From positions 62,001 to 126,000 of the forward strand of contig JBBILX010000002.1 in NCBI GenBank assembly GCA_037444685.1: a DNA stretch of 64,000 nucleotides, in the 5' to 3' direction. How positions within the stretch are numbered: the stretch's first letter is position 1; the number at the start of each line of letters is the position of its first letter. The stretch comes from UBA964 sp037444685. Lineage in GTDB: Bacteria > Pseudomonadota > Gammaproteobacteria > Steroidobacterales > Steroidobacteraceae. Below the pieces are notes generated by a model. It made no database searches and was not told the origin of the DNA. It saw only the letters and a list, made by a program, of their open reading frames with translations. Made by a program: the position numbers and the translations under genes. This document shows positions 43,413-57,344 of the stretch, piece after piece.

Positions 43413-44210
43413 ATGGGCTTTATGGCCGGCAAACGGGCGTTGATCGTCGGCGTGGCGACCGAACGGTCGATCGCCTGGGGCATCGCGCAGGCGATGCATC
43501 GCGAGGGCGCGAAACTCGCCTTCACCTACGCGAACGACAAGCTGCGCGAGCGCGTCGAGCCGCTCGGCCGGTCACTTGGCGCGGAGCTGATCCTGCCACT
43601 CGACGTCACCGAGGACGCGCAGATCGACGCGGCGTTCCGGGAGCTCGGCGCGCGCTGGGGTTCGCTCGACGTGCTCGTGCACGCCGTGGCGTTCGCGCCG
43701 CGCGAGGCGCTCGCGGGCAGCTTCACCGAGAGCACGACCCGCGAGGCCTTCCGCATCGCGCACGACGTTTCGAGCTACAGCCTCACGGCGCTCGCACGCG
43801 GCGCCGCGCCGCTGATGTCCGGCCGCCATGGCGCGATCGTGACACTCTCCTACCTCGGCGCCGTGCGCTCGATCCCGAGCTACAACGTGATGGGCCTCGC
43901 GAAGGCGAGCCTTGAAGCGAACGTGCGTTTCCTCGCCGCCGACCTCGGCCCGAGCGGCATTCGCGTCAATGCGATCTCCGCCGGGCCGATCAAGACGCTG
44001 GCCGCGGCCGGCATCGGCGGCTTTCGCAAGATGCTCGCGCGGGTCGCGGAAGTGGCGCCGCTGCGCCGCAATGTCACGCTCGAGGACGTCGGCAACACGG
44101 CCGCCTTCCTGTGCTCGGATCTCGCCGCTGGCATCACCGGCGAGATCCTCTACGTCGACGGCGGCTTCAGCTCCGTCGGCATGAGCTTCCCGCAGGAAGC
44201 CGAGGGCTGA
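43413..44210 (+). CDS. fabI: Enoyl-[acyl-carrier-protein] reductase I
   Basis: 265 residues of the FabI-type SDR family. GVATERSIAWGIAQAM is the NADH-binding loop typical of FabI, VTLSYLGAVRSIPSYNVMGLAKASLE contains the Y-x6-K catalytic pair (broken here as SYLGAVRSIP and SYNVMGLAK), and AGITGEILYVDGG ends the core. It does the last reduction of each fatty acid elongation cycle. The target residues of triclosan-type inhibitors are retained. Its stop abuts the ppiD stop with no gap. Confidence 0.92.
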   Translation: MGFMAGKRALIVGVATERSIAWGIAQAMHREGAKLAFTYANDKLRERVEPLGRSLGAELILPLDVTEDAQIDAAFRELGARWGSLDVLVHAVAFAPREALAGSFTESTTREAFRIAHDVSSYSLTALARGAAPLMSGRHGAIVTLSYLGAVRSIPSYNVMGLAKASLEANVRFLAADLGPSGIRVNAISAGPIKTLAAAGIGGFRKMLARVAEVAPLRRNVTLEDVGNTAAFLCSDLAAGITGEILYVDGGFSSVGMSFPQEAEG

Positions 44211-46127
44211 TCAGTTGGCGAAGGTCTGCGGGTTGAGCTCGACCTTAGCCTTGCGGCGCATCTCGAGCACGTAGGCTGCCGCATCGGCGCGGCCGGCGCG
44301 CTGCGCCGCCTCAGTGAGGCGCTGCGCGCGCCGCTCGGTGTTGTCGGTCTGCGGCGCGACGCGCGCCTGCGTCATCACCATCAGCGCCGCGCCGCCGTCC
44401 TGATCGAGCGTCACGGCCTGCACGACCGGCTTGCCGGCCTGCGGACGGCGCGCAGCGAAGGCCGCCTCGAGCACGTTGGCGGGGACCGAGGGGTCGACGC
44501 GGCCGACGAAGCGTGCCGGCTCGGCCGTCACGCCGAGGGTCTTCGCGACCGCCTCGAGCGATTCGCCGGCCTCGAGCCGCTGCAGCGCCGCGTCGGCAGC
44601 CGCGCGCGCCGCCTCCGCGGCACGCTGCAGGCGCAGCGCCGCGATCACCTCGTCGCGCACCTCGGCAAGCGGCTTCGGCGCGGCCTTGCGGTGCTCGAGC
44701 ACCTTGACGATGACGAAACGGTCCTCGCCGAGCGGCACCGGTCCGCCGATGCGGCGCAGGTTCAGCACCGCGTCGCCGAAGACGACTTCCTCGAGACCGC
44801 GATCGGCGCCGAGCGGCGCACCACCGCTGCCGCGCAAGAACTCGGGCACCTCGCCCACCGTCAGGCCGAGATCCCTGGCGATCGCGTCGAGGTCGGCGCC
44901 GGCACGCTCGATGCGACGCTGTACCTCCTCCTGCTTCTCGCCGAACAGGTCGGCAAGCTTGTCGCGCCGTACGGCATCCTCGAGGTCGAAGCGCGCCTCC
45001 TCGAAGGTCTGCACCTTCGCGGCCTCGATGCCGTCGAGGCGGATGATGTGGAAGCCGAACTCGGTCTTGACGAGATCGCTGGTCTCGCCCTGCTTCATCG
45101 CGAACAGCGCGTCGGCGAACGGACCAACGAAGGCCTGCCGGTCGGCCCAGCCGAGATCGCCGCCCTGCGCTGCCGAACCGCTGTCCCTCGAGTACTGGCG
45201 CGCGAGCGCCGAGAAATCCTTGCCGGCGCGCACCTCGGCAAGCACGGCTTCGGCCTGCTTGCGGGCGGCCGCCTCGTCGCCGCCCTCGGTGGTAATCAGG
45301 ATGTGCCGCGCCCGGCGCTTCTCGGGCACGACGTAGCGGTCGCGGTTCTGCGCATACAGATCCTGCAGGTCGGCCTCGGTCACGACGACTTCGGCGGCGA
45401 GCTGGTCGGCGCGCAGCTCGGCGTAACGCAGTCGCACCGACTCGGGGCGCATCCAGCGCGAGGCGTTCTGCTCATAGAACTCGACGACCGCGGTCTCGTC
45501 GACGTCGACGCCCGCGAGGTAGCGTGCCGCGGGCAGCAGCGCCCAGCGAAGTTCGCGCTGCTCGTCCTCGAGCGCGAAGCGCCGCGAGATCTCCTGTGGC
45601 GTCGCAAAGTCGGAAATCACGATCGCCCGCTCGAGTTCGGCGTTCTGCAAGTCACGGCGCACGTCGGCGCGATAGCGTTCAGCCGTCAGGCCCACCTGGG
45701 CGAGGCGGGCCAGCGCGAGCTGCTCGTTGTACTTGCCGTCGAGCTGGAACGCCGGCTCCTGCTCGATCGCCTGACGCAGGCGCTGGCCGTCGACGCGGTA
45801 GCCGGCGTCGCGCGCGCGCTCCGAAACGAGCTGCTGGCGGATGAAGCTCTCGACCAGGTTCTCCTGGAGCGACTTTTTGGTCGCCTCGGGGATCTCGCTG
45901 CCGACCTGCTGCTGGAACCGCGACTGCTGCTCGCTCCAGGCCTCGGCAACCCGCTCGAGGCTGATCGGCTCGCCGTTGACCTTGGCGGCGTAGTTCGGCG
46001 GGCCGAAGAAATCCATCTCGACGATACCGGCCGCGCCCCAGACCGCGAAGATGAACGCGATCGGGATCAGCACGATGTAGGCAACGAGCTTCCTGCCCTT
46101 CAGCGAGTCGCCGATCTTCTGCAGCAT
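44211..46127 (-). CDS. ppiD: Periplasmic peptidyl-prolyl isomerase chaperone PpiD
   Basis: 638 residues. An N-terminal membrane anchor (VAYIVLIPIAFIFAVWGAAG, about 16-35) is followed by a SurA-like chaperone domain. The parvulin domain is central (RARHILITTEGGDEAAARKQA, YSRDSGSAAQGGDLGWAD, FGFHIIRLD). A second coiled region makes up the C-terminal part. It assists folding of outer-membrane proteins at the inner membrane. The tRNA-Asp and tRNA-Val genes lie just upstream on the same strand. Confidence 0.92.
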   Translation of the reverse strand: MLQKIGDSLKGRKLVAYIVLIPIAFIFAVWGAAGIVEMDFFGPPNYAAKVNGEPISLERVAEAWSEQQSRFQQQVGSEIPEATKKSLQENLVESFIRQQLVSERARDAGYRVDGQRLRQAIEQEPAFQLDGKYNEQLALARLAQVGLTAERYRADVRRDLQNAELERAIVISDFATPQEISRRFALEDEQRELRWALLPAARYLAGVDVDETAVVEFYEQNASRWMRPESVRLRYAELRADQLAAEVVVTEADLQDLYAQNRDRYVVPEKRRARHILITTEGGDEAAARKQAEAVLAEVRAGKDFSALARQYSRDSGSAAQGGDLGWADRQAFVGPFADALFAMKQGETSDLVKTEFGFHIIRLDGIEAAKVQTFEEARFDLEDAVRRDKLADLFGEKQEEVQRRIERAGADLDAIARDLGLTVGEVPEFLRGSGGAPLGADRGLEEVVFGDAVLNLRRIGGPVPLGEDRFVIVKVLEHRKAAPKPLAEVRDEVIAALRLQRAAEAARAAADAALQRLEAGESLEAVAKTLGVTAEPARFVGRVDPSVPANVLEAAFAARRPQAGKPVVQAVTLDQDGGAALMVMTQARVAPQTDNTERRAQRLTEAAQRAGRADAAAYVLEMRRKAKVELNPQTFAN

Positions 46128-46200
46128 GCGTCAGTTCCGAAGTTCGCAGTCCAATAACGAATCGGCCCGCCGGGTCTCCCCGCACGGGCCGATCGGAAGG

Positions 46201-46277
46201 TGGCGGAGCGGACGGGGCTCGAACCCGCGACCCCCGGCGTGACAGGCCGGTATTCTAACCAACTGAACTACCGCTCC
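46201..46277 (-). tRNA. tRNA-Asp (GTC)
   Basis: 77-base cloverleaf with acceptor GGAGCGG/CCGCTCC, D arm TAGTTCAGTTGGTTAGAA, anticodon loop CTGTCAC (GTC), T arm with GGTTCGAGCCC, and an encoded CCA. Confidence 0.96.
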
Positions 46278-46280
46278 GGA

Positions 46281-46355
46281 TGGTGGGTGCTGAGGGGATC
46301 GAACCCCCGACCCTCGCCTTGTAAGGGCGACGCTCTACCGCTGAGCTAAGCACCC
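46281..46355 (-). tRNA. tRNA-Val (TAC)
   Basis: 75-base cloverleaf with acceptor GGGTGCT/AGCACCC, anticodon loop CTTACAA (TAC), T loop GGTTCGATCCC and an encoded CCA. It lies three bases upstream of tRNA-Asp, so the two are one transcript ahead of ppiD. Confidence 0.96.
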
Positions 46356-46374
46356 CCTTGCAAGGTGGCCGCGA

Positions 46375-46404
46375 ATCATAACGGAAGGGGCTCGGGGGTG
46401 CCAG
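46375..46404 (-). promoter_or_regulatory. Promoter of the tRNA-Val/tRNA-Asp transcript
   Basis: On the minus strand CTGGCA, an 18-base spacer and TATGAT, with a GC-rich discriminator (tcgcggcc), ending about 20 bases before tRNA-Val. The GC-rich discriminator is typical of stringently controlled stable-RNA promoters. Confidence 0.5.
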
Positions 46405-46424
46405 CATCCCCCGCCGCCGCCCCG

Positions 46425-48887
<2,463 letters not shown>

Positions 48888-48939
48888 CAAGGGGGCTACC
48901 TCGCGGGATGGCGCCCGGACGGGGGGCACCTGGGCCTAG

Positions 48940-48965
48940 AGTATGGCCGATTCGCGGGGAATCAA
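48940..48965 (-). promoter_or_regulatory. Possible sigma-32 (heat-shock) promoter of lon
   Basis: On the minus strand GTTGATT (around 48966-48960), a 13-base spacer and CCATACT, similar to the CTTGAAA/CCCCATNT pattern of sigma-32 promoters. lon is a heat-shock gene in relatives. A start near 48933 would leave only about four bases before GTG 48929, which favours the TTG start at 48887. Confidence 0.3.
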
Positions 48966-49002
48966 CCCCGAGAGCAGTGCGAGGGGGTGCCTTGGAGCGC
49001 CG

Positions 49003-50316
<1,314 letters not shown>

Positions 50317-50472
50317 GCACGCAAGCCCCTGAAAAGACTGACAGGGTCCTTATAGCACGGGCGCCGGGCAGCGACCAAGAACCGCCCGTCACAGATCGCT
50401 CCGAGGGGAGCGCCAGTTGGACAGAAGCTGCACAGGGGCAACTGACTGCCGCCCCGCGTGCGCCGACACGGC

Positions 50473-51102
50473 TCAAGCCGGGCCAGCACCGGCCACTGGG
50501 GTCGTGACGCGCTTCTCGAGCTTCTTGTCGATCAGTCCATAGGCGACCGCCGCGTCGGCATTCATCCAGGTGTCGCGCTCGGTGTCGGCGGCGATGCGCT
50601 CGACGGTCTGCCCGGTATGCGCCGCGAGGATCGTGTTGAGCCGCTCACGCAGGATCAGGATCTCCTTGGCCTGGATGCTGATGTCCGTGGCCTGTCCCTG
50701 CGTGCCGCCCGAGGGCTGATGAATCATCGCGCGCGAGTTGGGGAGCATGAAGCGCTTGCCCTTGGCGCCGCCGGCGAGCAGCAGCGCCCCCATCGATGCC
50801 GCCATGCCGACACAGATCGTGCTGACGTCCGGCTTGATGAACTGCATCGTGTCGTAGATCGCGAGGCCCGCGCTGACCGAACCGCCCGGCGAGTTGATGT
50901 AGAGCGCGATGTCCTTGTCGGGGTTCTCGGATTCGAGGAACAGCAACTGCGCGACGATCAGGTTCGCCATGTAGTCCTCGACCGGACCGACCGCGAACAC
51001 GACCCGCTCCTTGAGCAGGCGCGAGTAGATGTCGTACGCACGCTCGCCGCGGGCCGTCTGCTCGACGACCATCGGCACCAGGTTCAGGGCCTTCTCGTTC
51101 AT
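50473..51102 (-). CDS. clpP: ATP-dependent Clp protease proteolytic subunit
   Basis: 209 residues. Catalytic triad S103 (GMAASMGALLL), H128 (AMIHQP) and D177 (ADTERDTWM). The YINSPGGSVSAGLAIYDTM oligomer and oxyanion region is intact. The ATG overlaps the tig stop in an ATGA arrangement, so clpP is translated together with trigger factor. The C-terminal VTTPVAGAGPA tail is variable. Confidence 0.96.
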   Translation of the reverse strand: MNEKALNLVPMVVEQTARGERAYDIYSRLLKERVVFAVGPVEDYMANLIVAQLLFLESENPDKDIALYINSPGGSVSAGLAIYDTMQFIKPDVSTICVGMAASMGALLLAGGAKGKRFMLPNSRAMIHQPSGGTQGQATDISIQAKEILILRERLNTILAAHTGQTVERIAADTERDTWMNADAAVAYGLIDKKLEKRVTTPVAGAGPA

Positions 51103-52406
51103 GTCGCGTTACCTTGTCCGAAACCGGTCAATTCACTGAAAGTGGCGGGTTTAATCGTGACGCGCGCGCGCGCCGCGATCCAGTCGATGAGCTGGTCCTC
51201 GAGCGCGGCGCTCTCGATCTGGCGCATCGCGTCGGCGTTCTGCAGGTACTGGCGCCGCAGCTCCTCGCCATTCGGATGCGCGGCTGTCAGGTCGGCGAGC
51301 CGCTGCGCCACGCGCTCTCGCTCGACCTTGATGCCCTCGGCGCGGATCAGCTCGGCGACGATGAGCCCGAGCGCGACGCGCCTGCGGGCCGCCTCCTCGA
51401 AAGTCTCGGCGGGAGGTAGCTCCTCGGCATCCTTGATGCCCATCCGACGCGCCATGTCGATCTGCATGCCTCGCACCTTTTCGGCGACCATGCCCCTCGG
51501 CAGGTCGATCGGGTTGTCGCGATAAAGCGCGTCGAGCACCTGGGCGCGCAGTCGGTTGCGGATCGCCTCGGCGAGCTCGCGTTCCATGCTTTCGCGCACC
51601 TCGGCGCGCAGCGCCTCGAGGCCGCCCTGGTGCACACCGAAAGACTGGCAGAAGGCGTCGTCGAGTTCGGGCAGCTTCTGCTCTTCGACGGTCTTGACGG
51701 TGACGGCGAATTGGGCGGTCCTGCCACGGATCTCCGCACGGCCATAGTCGTCGGGAAACCGGACCTCGACACTGCGCTGTTCGCCGGCCTTCGCGCCGCG
51801 CACGCCGGCCTCGAACTCCGGCAGCATCCGGCCGGCGCCGATCACGAAGCTGATGCCCTGCCCCGAACCGCCCTGGAATGTCTCGCCGTCGATGCGGCCC
51901 TCGAAGTCGACCGTGACCCGGTCGGACTCGCCGGCCTCTCGATCGACGGCGACGAACGAGGGGCGCTGCCTGCGCATGGTCTCGATCATCGCCTCGACGT
52001 CCGCGTCGGTGACGGTCGCCTCGGGGCGCTCGAGAGCGATGCCGTCGACCGGCCTGACCTTGAACTCGGGCATGACCTCGAACACGGCCGTGAAGCGCAG
52101 GTCCGAGCCGGGCTCGGCCTGCAGCGATTCGATGCGCGGATCGGTGGCCGGACGCAGCCTTTCCGCGTTGACCGCTTCGGCGAACGTGCGCTGCAGCAGT
52201 TCGGAGACGACATCGCTCTGCACCTGCGAGCCGTACTGGCGCCGGACGACCTCGAGCGGTGCCTTGCCGGGCCGGAACCCCTTGAGGCGAGCCGTGCGCG
52301 AGATCTCGCGGAGGCGCGTGTTGATCTCTTCGGCGACCCGCTCGGCGGGCACGGCCACCTCGAGCTTGCGCTCGAGACCGACGGTGGCAGTCACGGAAAC
52401 CTGCAT
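51099..52406 (-). CDS. tig: Trigger factor (ribosome-associated chaperone and prolyl isomerase)
   Basis: 435 residues. The ribosome-docking loop is LKGFRPGKAPLEVV. The central FKBP domain has VTVDFEGRIDGETFQGGSG, FVIGAGRMLPEFEAG and FPDDYG. The C-terminal chaperone arms are helical (EVRESMERELAEAIRNRL). It binds nascent chains at the ribosomal exit. It is first in the tig-clpP-clpX-lon series; the tRNA-Leu gene lies 29 bases upstream on the same strand. Confidence 0.95.
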   Translation of the reverse strand: MQVSVTATVGLERKLEVAVPAERVAEEINTRLREISRTARLKGFRPGKAPLEVVRRQYGSQVQSDVVSELLQRTFAEAVNAERLRPATDPRIESLQAEPGSDLRFTAVFEVMPEFKVRPVDGIALERPEATVTDADVEAMIETMRRQRPSFVAVDREAGESDRVTVDFEGRIDGETFQGGSGQGISFVIGAGRMLPEFEAGVRGAKAGEQRSVEVRFPDDYGRAEIRGRTAQFAVTVKTVEEQKLPELDDAFCQSFGVHQGGLEALRAEVRESMERELAEAIRNRLRAQVLDALYRDNPIDLPRGMVAEKVRGMQIDMARRMGIKDAEELPPAETFEEAARRRVALGLIVAELIRAEGIKVERERVAQRLADLTAAHPNGEELRRQYLQNADAMRQIESAALEDQLIDWIAARARVTIKPATFSELTGFGQGNAT

Positions 52407-52434
52407 GGCGATGGGTCCTTCAGGCGTCAGGGTC

Positions 52435-52517
52435 TGCGAAAGGAGGGACTCGAACCCTCACGGGTGTTGCCCACTGGAACCTAAATCCAGCGCGTCTACC
52501 AGTTCCGCCACTTTCGC
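52435..52517 (-). tRNA. tRNA-Leu (TAG), CCA not encoded
   Basis: 83-base class II tRNA with acceptor GCGAAAG/CTTTCGC, long variable arm (TGGGCAACACCCGTG), anticodon loop TTTAGGT (TAG) and T loop GGTTCGAGTCC. After the discriminator A the sequence reads GACC, so CCA must be added by the CCA-adding enzyme. The other six tRNA genes here encode CCA. Confidence 0.93.
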
Positions 52518-52559
52518 GCAGCAGTGCCAATCGCAGCCGTGAGCGGTCGGGAACATCGA

Positions 52560-52565
52560 ATTATA
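52560..52565 (-). promoter_or_regulatory. -10 box of the tRNA-Leu promoter
   Basis: A perfect TATAAT on the minus strand, 43 bases before tRNA-Leu, with only a weak -35 (GGCTTT at about 17 bases). The divergent membrane protein gene starts at 52641. Confidence 0.45.
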
Positions 52566-52640
52566 GCGAAACCGGTGCACTGAAAGCCGTCGGCGGCTTC
52601 GGCTATCCTCGGTGCGATTACAGGGGGGTCGTCGAGGTCC

Positions 52641-53030
52641 ATGGGTCAGGCGCTCAACGCCATTATGGTCGTAGGGCTCACGGTGCTGTCGGGTCTGCTC
52701 GACGCCCGGGGCTTCGTGTTTGCGTCCAAGGCCTGGCCGGGTGGCTCGCTCGATCCGCGCATGGCTGGCCTGTCGGTGCTCTGCTTCGCGATCGGGCTCA
52801 GCAGCTATGTGCTCGCGGTGAAGTTCATCCAGGCACTTGGCGTGCACGGCGTCGCGCTGCAGAGCGCGCTGTGGTTCGCGGTCACGGCCGTCGGCATCGC
52901 GGTGCTCGACGCCAGCATCCTGCAGTGGTCCCGGACCCAGCAGGTCGTCGGTGTGCTCGTGGGACTGGGACTCGGCTGGCTGATCGTCTCGACGGCGGCG
53001 GCGGAGGCGGCGAAAGGTGGTGGGCCGTGA
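52641..53030 (+). CDS. Small four-helix membrane protein, SMR/EamA-like
   Basis: 129 residues with four hydrophobic segments (about 5-22, 42-62, 72-92, 100-120). GLLDARGFVFASKAW and VAVLDASILQW suggest a relative of small multidrug resistance or EamA proteins, but the SMR glutamate of the first helix is not in place, so transport is unproven. The start has GAGG six bases upstream. The last 13 bases overlap the convergent tRNA-Lys gene. Function unknown. Confidence 0.65.
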   Translation: MGQALNAIMVVGLTVLSGLLDARGFVFASKAWPGGSLDPRMAGLSVLCFAIGLSSYVLAVKFIQALGVHGVALQSALWFAVTAVGIAVLDASILQWSRTQQVVGVLVGLGLGWLIVSTAAAEAAKGGGP

Positions 53031-53093
53031 AGGACTTGAACCTTCGACCAAGAGATTAAGAGTCTCCTGCTCTACCAACTGAGCTAACGGCCC
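53018..53093 (-). tRNA. tRNA-Lys (CTT)
   Basis: 76-base cloverleaf: acceptor GGGCCGT/ACGGCCC, anticodon loop CTCTTAA (CTT), T loop GGTTCAAGTCC, encoded CCA. Its 3' end overlaps the end of the opposite-strand membrane protein gene. Confidence 0.96.
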
Positions 53094-53139
53094 GTCTGCC
53101 TGCCGCCCGCCCGCAGCGCGGCGGACGCAGTCCCGAAAA

Positions 53140-53215
53140 TGGGGTGGACGATGGGGATCGAACCCACGACAGCCGGGACCACAACCCGGGGCTCTACCAC
53201 TGAGCTACGTCCACC
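53140..53215 (-). tRNA. tRNA-His (GTG)
   Basis: 76 bases including the extra G at -1 opposite C73, acceptor GTGGACG/CGTCCAC, anticodon loop TTGTGGT (GTG), encoded CCA. Confidence 0.96.
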
Positions 53216-53256
53216 GTCCCTTGCGACCCTGGCCCGGATCGCGCGTGGATCGCCCG

Positions 53257-53333
53257 TGGCGCGCCCGGCAGGATTCGAACCTGCGACCTACGGCTTAGAA
53301 GGCCGTTGCTCTATCCAGCTGAGCTACGGGCGC
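53257..53333 (-). tRNA. tRNA-Arg (TCT)
   Basis: 77-base cloverleaf: acceptor GCGCCCG/CGGGCGC, anticodon loop CTTCTAA (TCT), T loop GGTTCGAATCC, encoded CCA. Confidence 0.96.
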
Positions 53334-53400
53334 GCAGCCGGAGGCAAGCGTATCGCATCGTCCGCCCGTTGAGGATCGAGCGGGCGGGCACGGCTTGGAC

Positions 53401-53477
53401 TGGTCGGGGCAGCAGGATTCGAACCTGCGACCCTCTGCTCCCAAAGCAGATGCGCTACCAGACTGCGCCATGCCCCG
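53401..53477 (-). tRNA. tRNA-Pro (TGG)
   Basis: 77-base cloverleaf: acceptor CGGGGCA/TGCCCCG, anticodon loop TTTGGGA (TGG), T loop GGTTCGAATCC, encoded CCA. It is the first gene of the Pro-Arg-His-Lys transcript. Confidence 0.96.
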
Positions 53478-53505
53478 CCGTCACCAAACCCCCGCGGGGG
53501 CGCGC

Positions 53506-53535
53506 ATCATACGGTTGGACTCGGATCAGCGTCAA
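53506..53535 (-). promoter_or_regulatory. Promoter of the tRNA Pro-Arg-His-Lys operon
   Basis: On the minus strand TTGACG (53535-53530), an 18-base spacer and TATGAT (53511-53506), then a GC-rich discriminator. It lies about 30 bases before tRNA-Pro and shares TATGAT plus GC-rich discriminator with the tRNA-Val promoter. The divergent folD gene starts 24 bases away. Confidence 0.65.
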
Positions 53536-53558
53536 ACGGCCTGTGCGACAATGCAGCG

Positions 53559-54419
53559 ATGACGGCGCAGATCATCGACGGCAAGGCGATTGCCGAAGGC
53601 GTCTTCGACGAAGTGCGGCGCCAGGTCCAGGCCCTCGTCGCGCGCGGCAGGCGCCGACCCGGCCTCGCCGTCGTGATGGTCGGCGACAATCCCGCCTCGG
53701 CCGTCTATGTGCGCAACAAGCGCCGCGCCTGCGAGCGCTGCGGCATCGTCTCCTTCGCCCACGACCTGCCGCACTCGAGCTCGCAGCTCGAGCTGCTCGC
53801 GCTGATCGACGCGCTCAATGCCGATGCGCGCGTCGACGGCATCCTGGTCCAGCTGCCGCTGCCCGACCACATCCGTCAGGAGGCCGTCGTCGAGCGCATC
53901 GATCCGCGCAAGGACGTCGACGGCTTCCATCCGTACAACATCGGCCGCCTCGCCGAGCGCAATCCGCTGATCCGACCCTGCACGCCCTACGGCGTGATCC
54001 GCATGCTCGATCACGTCGGCGTGACGGTGAAGGGGCTGCACTGCGTCGTGGTCGGCGCCTCGAACATCGTCGGCCGGCCGATGTCGCTCGAGCTGCTGCT
54101 GATGGGGGCCACGACGACCGTCGCGCACCGTTTCACGACCAATCTCGAGTCGCTGGTGCGGCAGGCCGAGGTGCTGATCGTAGCGGCCGGCAAGCCCGGA
54201 CTGATCCCGGGCGAGTGGGTCCGTCCGGGTGCCGTCGTCGTCGACGTCGGCATCAATCGGCGCGAGGACGGCAGGCTCTGCGGCGACGTGCAGTTCGAGA
54301 CCGCCCGTGAGCGCGCTGCCTGGATCACGCCCGTTCCGGGTGGCGTAGGGCCGATGACGGTCGCGATGCTGATGAAGAACACGCTCGAGGCGTCGATCCG
54401 GCTGCAGGAGGGGCTTTGA
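53559..54419 (+). CDS. folD: Bifunctional methylenetetrahydrofolate dehydrogenase/cyclohydrolase
   Basis: 286 residues. SAVYVRNKRRACE with Y50 and catalytic K54, GILVQLPLPDH, the NAD(P) motif GASNIVGRPMSLELL and C-terminal TPVPGGVGPMTVAML are FolD signatures. It interconverts methylene-, methenyl- and formyl-tetrahydrofolate. It is divergent from the tRNA operon and converges on cysS with an 18-base gap. Confidence 0.96.
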   Translation: MTAQIIDGKAIAEGVFDEVRRQVQALVARGRRRPGLAVVMVGDNPASAVYVRNKRRACERCGIVSFAHDLPHSSSQLELLALIDALNADARVDGILVQLPLPDHIRQEAVVERIDPRKDVDGFHPYNIGRLAERNPLIRPCTPYGVIRMLDHVGVTVKGLHCVVVGASNIVGRPMSLELLLMGATTTVAHRFTTNLESLVRQAEVLIVAAGKPGLIPGEWVRPGAVVVDVGINRREDGRLCGDVQFETARERAAWITPVPGGVGPMTVAMLMKNTLEASIRLQEGL

Positions 54420-54437
54420 CGAGGCGCGCGGTGACGC

Positions 54438-55916
<1,479 letters not shown>

Positions 55917-55919
55917 GAT

Positions 55920-57344
55920 TCACTCACGGTAAGCGGCGTGGCGAAGGAAGCGTTCGCGCGCGGCGCCTGGCGGCAGAAGCGGCAGCAGCATCGCGAGCTC
56001 AGGTCCGTGGTCCAGACCGGTCAGCGCGAGGCGCAGTGGCTTGAACAGGGCCGGCCCCGTGCGGCCGGTGGCGGCACGTACCGCCCCGACCAGTGCCGCC
56101 CAGTCGGCGGGGCGACTGCCCTGGGCCGCCGCCGCGGCAGCGGCCGCGGCGAAGAAGCCGGAGCCGGCCGCCCCGATCACGGCGAGTCCGGCCGCATCAA
56201 GCGGCTCCGGGCCCTCGAAGACGATGCGCGCCCAGCGCCGCGCGTCCGCCGGCAGTATGACGTTGGCGCGCACGGCAGCAACGAACGCGCTCCGTGCGTC
56301 GGACGGCACCTGCTCGCCGAGCGCGCCCGCGAACCAGGTCTCGGCGGCGCTGGCGTCGAGCCTGCGCACCGCTTCTCTCTGCCAGTGCAGCAGCTGCGTC
56401 TCGTCGAAGCGCGCTGGCGCGCGACCGAGCTGAGCGGCATCGAAAGCCTCGGCAAGGGCAGCGAGCGGCTGCAGGCCTTGCAGCGGGCTCGCGTGACCGA
56501 GCCGGAACAGATGATTGACGACCGCCGCCGGCAGGTACCCGGCGTCGCGCAGCGCGGCGAGCGAGCGCGCCCCGGTGCGCTTCGACAGCGGCGCACCGTC
56601 GGCGCCGACCAGCAGGGCGAGATGGCCATAGCGCGGTGCAGCGGCGCCGAGCGCCTCGAGCAACAGCAGCTGCCGCGGCGTGTTGGTCAGATGGTCCTCG
56701 CCGCGCAGCACATGCGTGACGCCCATCGCCGCATCGTCGAATGCATTGCAGAAGAAGAACGCGGCGCTGCCATCGCCGCGGCGAATCACGAAATCGCCGA
56801 TCTCATCGCTCGCGAAGCGCTGCGGTCCATGCACGAGATCCTCGAACTCGATGCTGTGACCCGGCGGGACGCGAAACCGCAGCGTGGGCGACACGCGCCC
56901 CTGCGCGGCGCGCGCCGCGCGTTCCGCGGGACCGAGATTGCGGCAAGTGCCGGCATAGCGCGGCGGCCGACCTGCCGCAAGCTGGGCGCGGCGGGCGAGC
57001 TCGAGCTCGAGCGGCGAGCAGTAGCAAGGATAGGCGCGGCCGTCGCGCTCGAGCGCAGCGAATGCCTCATCGTAACGCGCGCGGCGTTCGGACTGACGGT
57101 AGGGCCCGGCCGGGCCGCCGACGTCGGGGCCCTCGTCCCAGTCGAGCCCAAGCCAGCGCAGGTCGTCGATCAGCGCCACCGCATGCTGCTCATGGCTGCG
57201 CTCGGCATCGGTGTCCTCGATACGCAGCAGGAAGCGGCCGCCGTGGCGACGCGCGAACAGGAAATTGAACAGCGCCGTGCGCGCGTTGCCGAGGTGCAGC
57301 GCGCCGGTCGGGCTCGGCGCGAAGCGCGTGACGACGGCGGACAT
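55920..57344 (-). CDS. gltX: Glutamyl-tRNA synthetase
   Basis: 474 residues. RFAPSPTGALHLGNARTALFN carries the HIGH-equivalent HLGN (17-20), LLRIEDTDAERS follows, CYCSPLELE is the zinc-region start, and LSKRTGARS is the KMSKS equivalent. The C-terminal anticodon domain is alanine-rich. ATG 57344 fits the family start; the longer frame to 57725 runs across lpxH. Only 25 bases separate its start from the divergent lpxH start. Confidence 0.94.
   Translation of the reverse strand: MSAVVTRFAPSPTGALHLGNARTALFNFLFARRHGGRFLLRIEDTDAERSHEQHAVALIDDLRWLGLDWDEGPDVGGPAGPYRQSERRARYDEAFAALERDGRAYPCYCSPLELELARRAQLAAGRPPRYAGTCRNLGPAERAARAAQGRVSPTLRFRVPPGHSIEFEDLVHGPQRFASDEIGDFVIRRGDGSAAFFFCNAFDDAAMGVTHVLRGEDHLTNTPRQLLLLEALGAAAPRYGHLALLVGADGAPLSKRTGARSLAALRDAGYLPAAVVNHLFRLGHASPLQGLQPLAALAEAFDAAQLGRAPARFDETQLLHWQREAVRRLDASAAETWFAGALGEQVPSDARSAFVAAVRANVILPADARRWARIVFEGPEPLDAAGLAVIGAAGSGFFAAAAAAAAAQGSRPADWAALVGAVRAATGRTGPALFKPLRLALTGLDHGPELAMLLPLLPPGAARERFLRHAAYRE

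Noticed and set aside
41640..43499. 619-codon open frame antisense to mltD
   Set aside because: It mirrors mltD codons in a GC-rich genome, lacks any family motif, and crosses both the yafS-mltD promoter region and the end of mltD.
52435..53477. Integration site or genomic island at the tRNA block
   Set aside because: No integrase, no direct repeat of a tRNA 3' end and only housekeeping genes around it.
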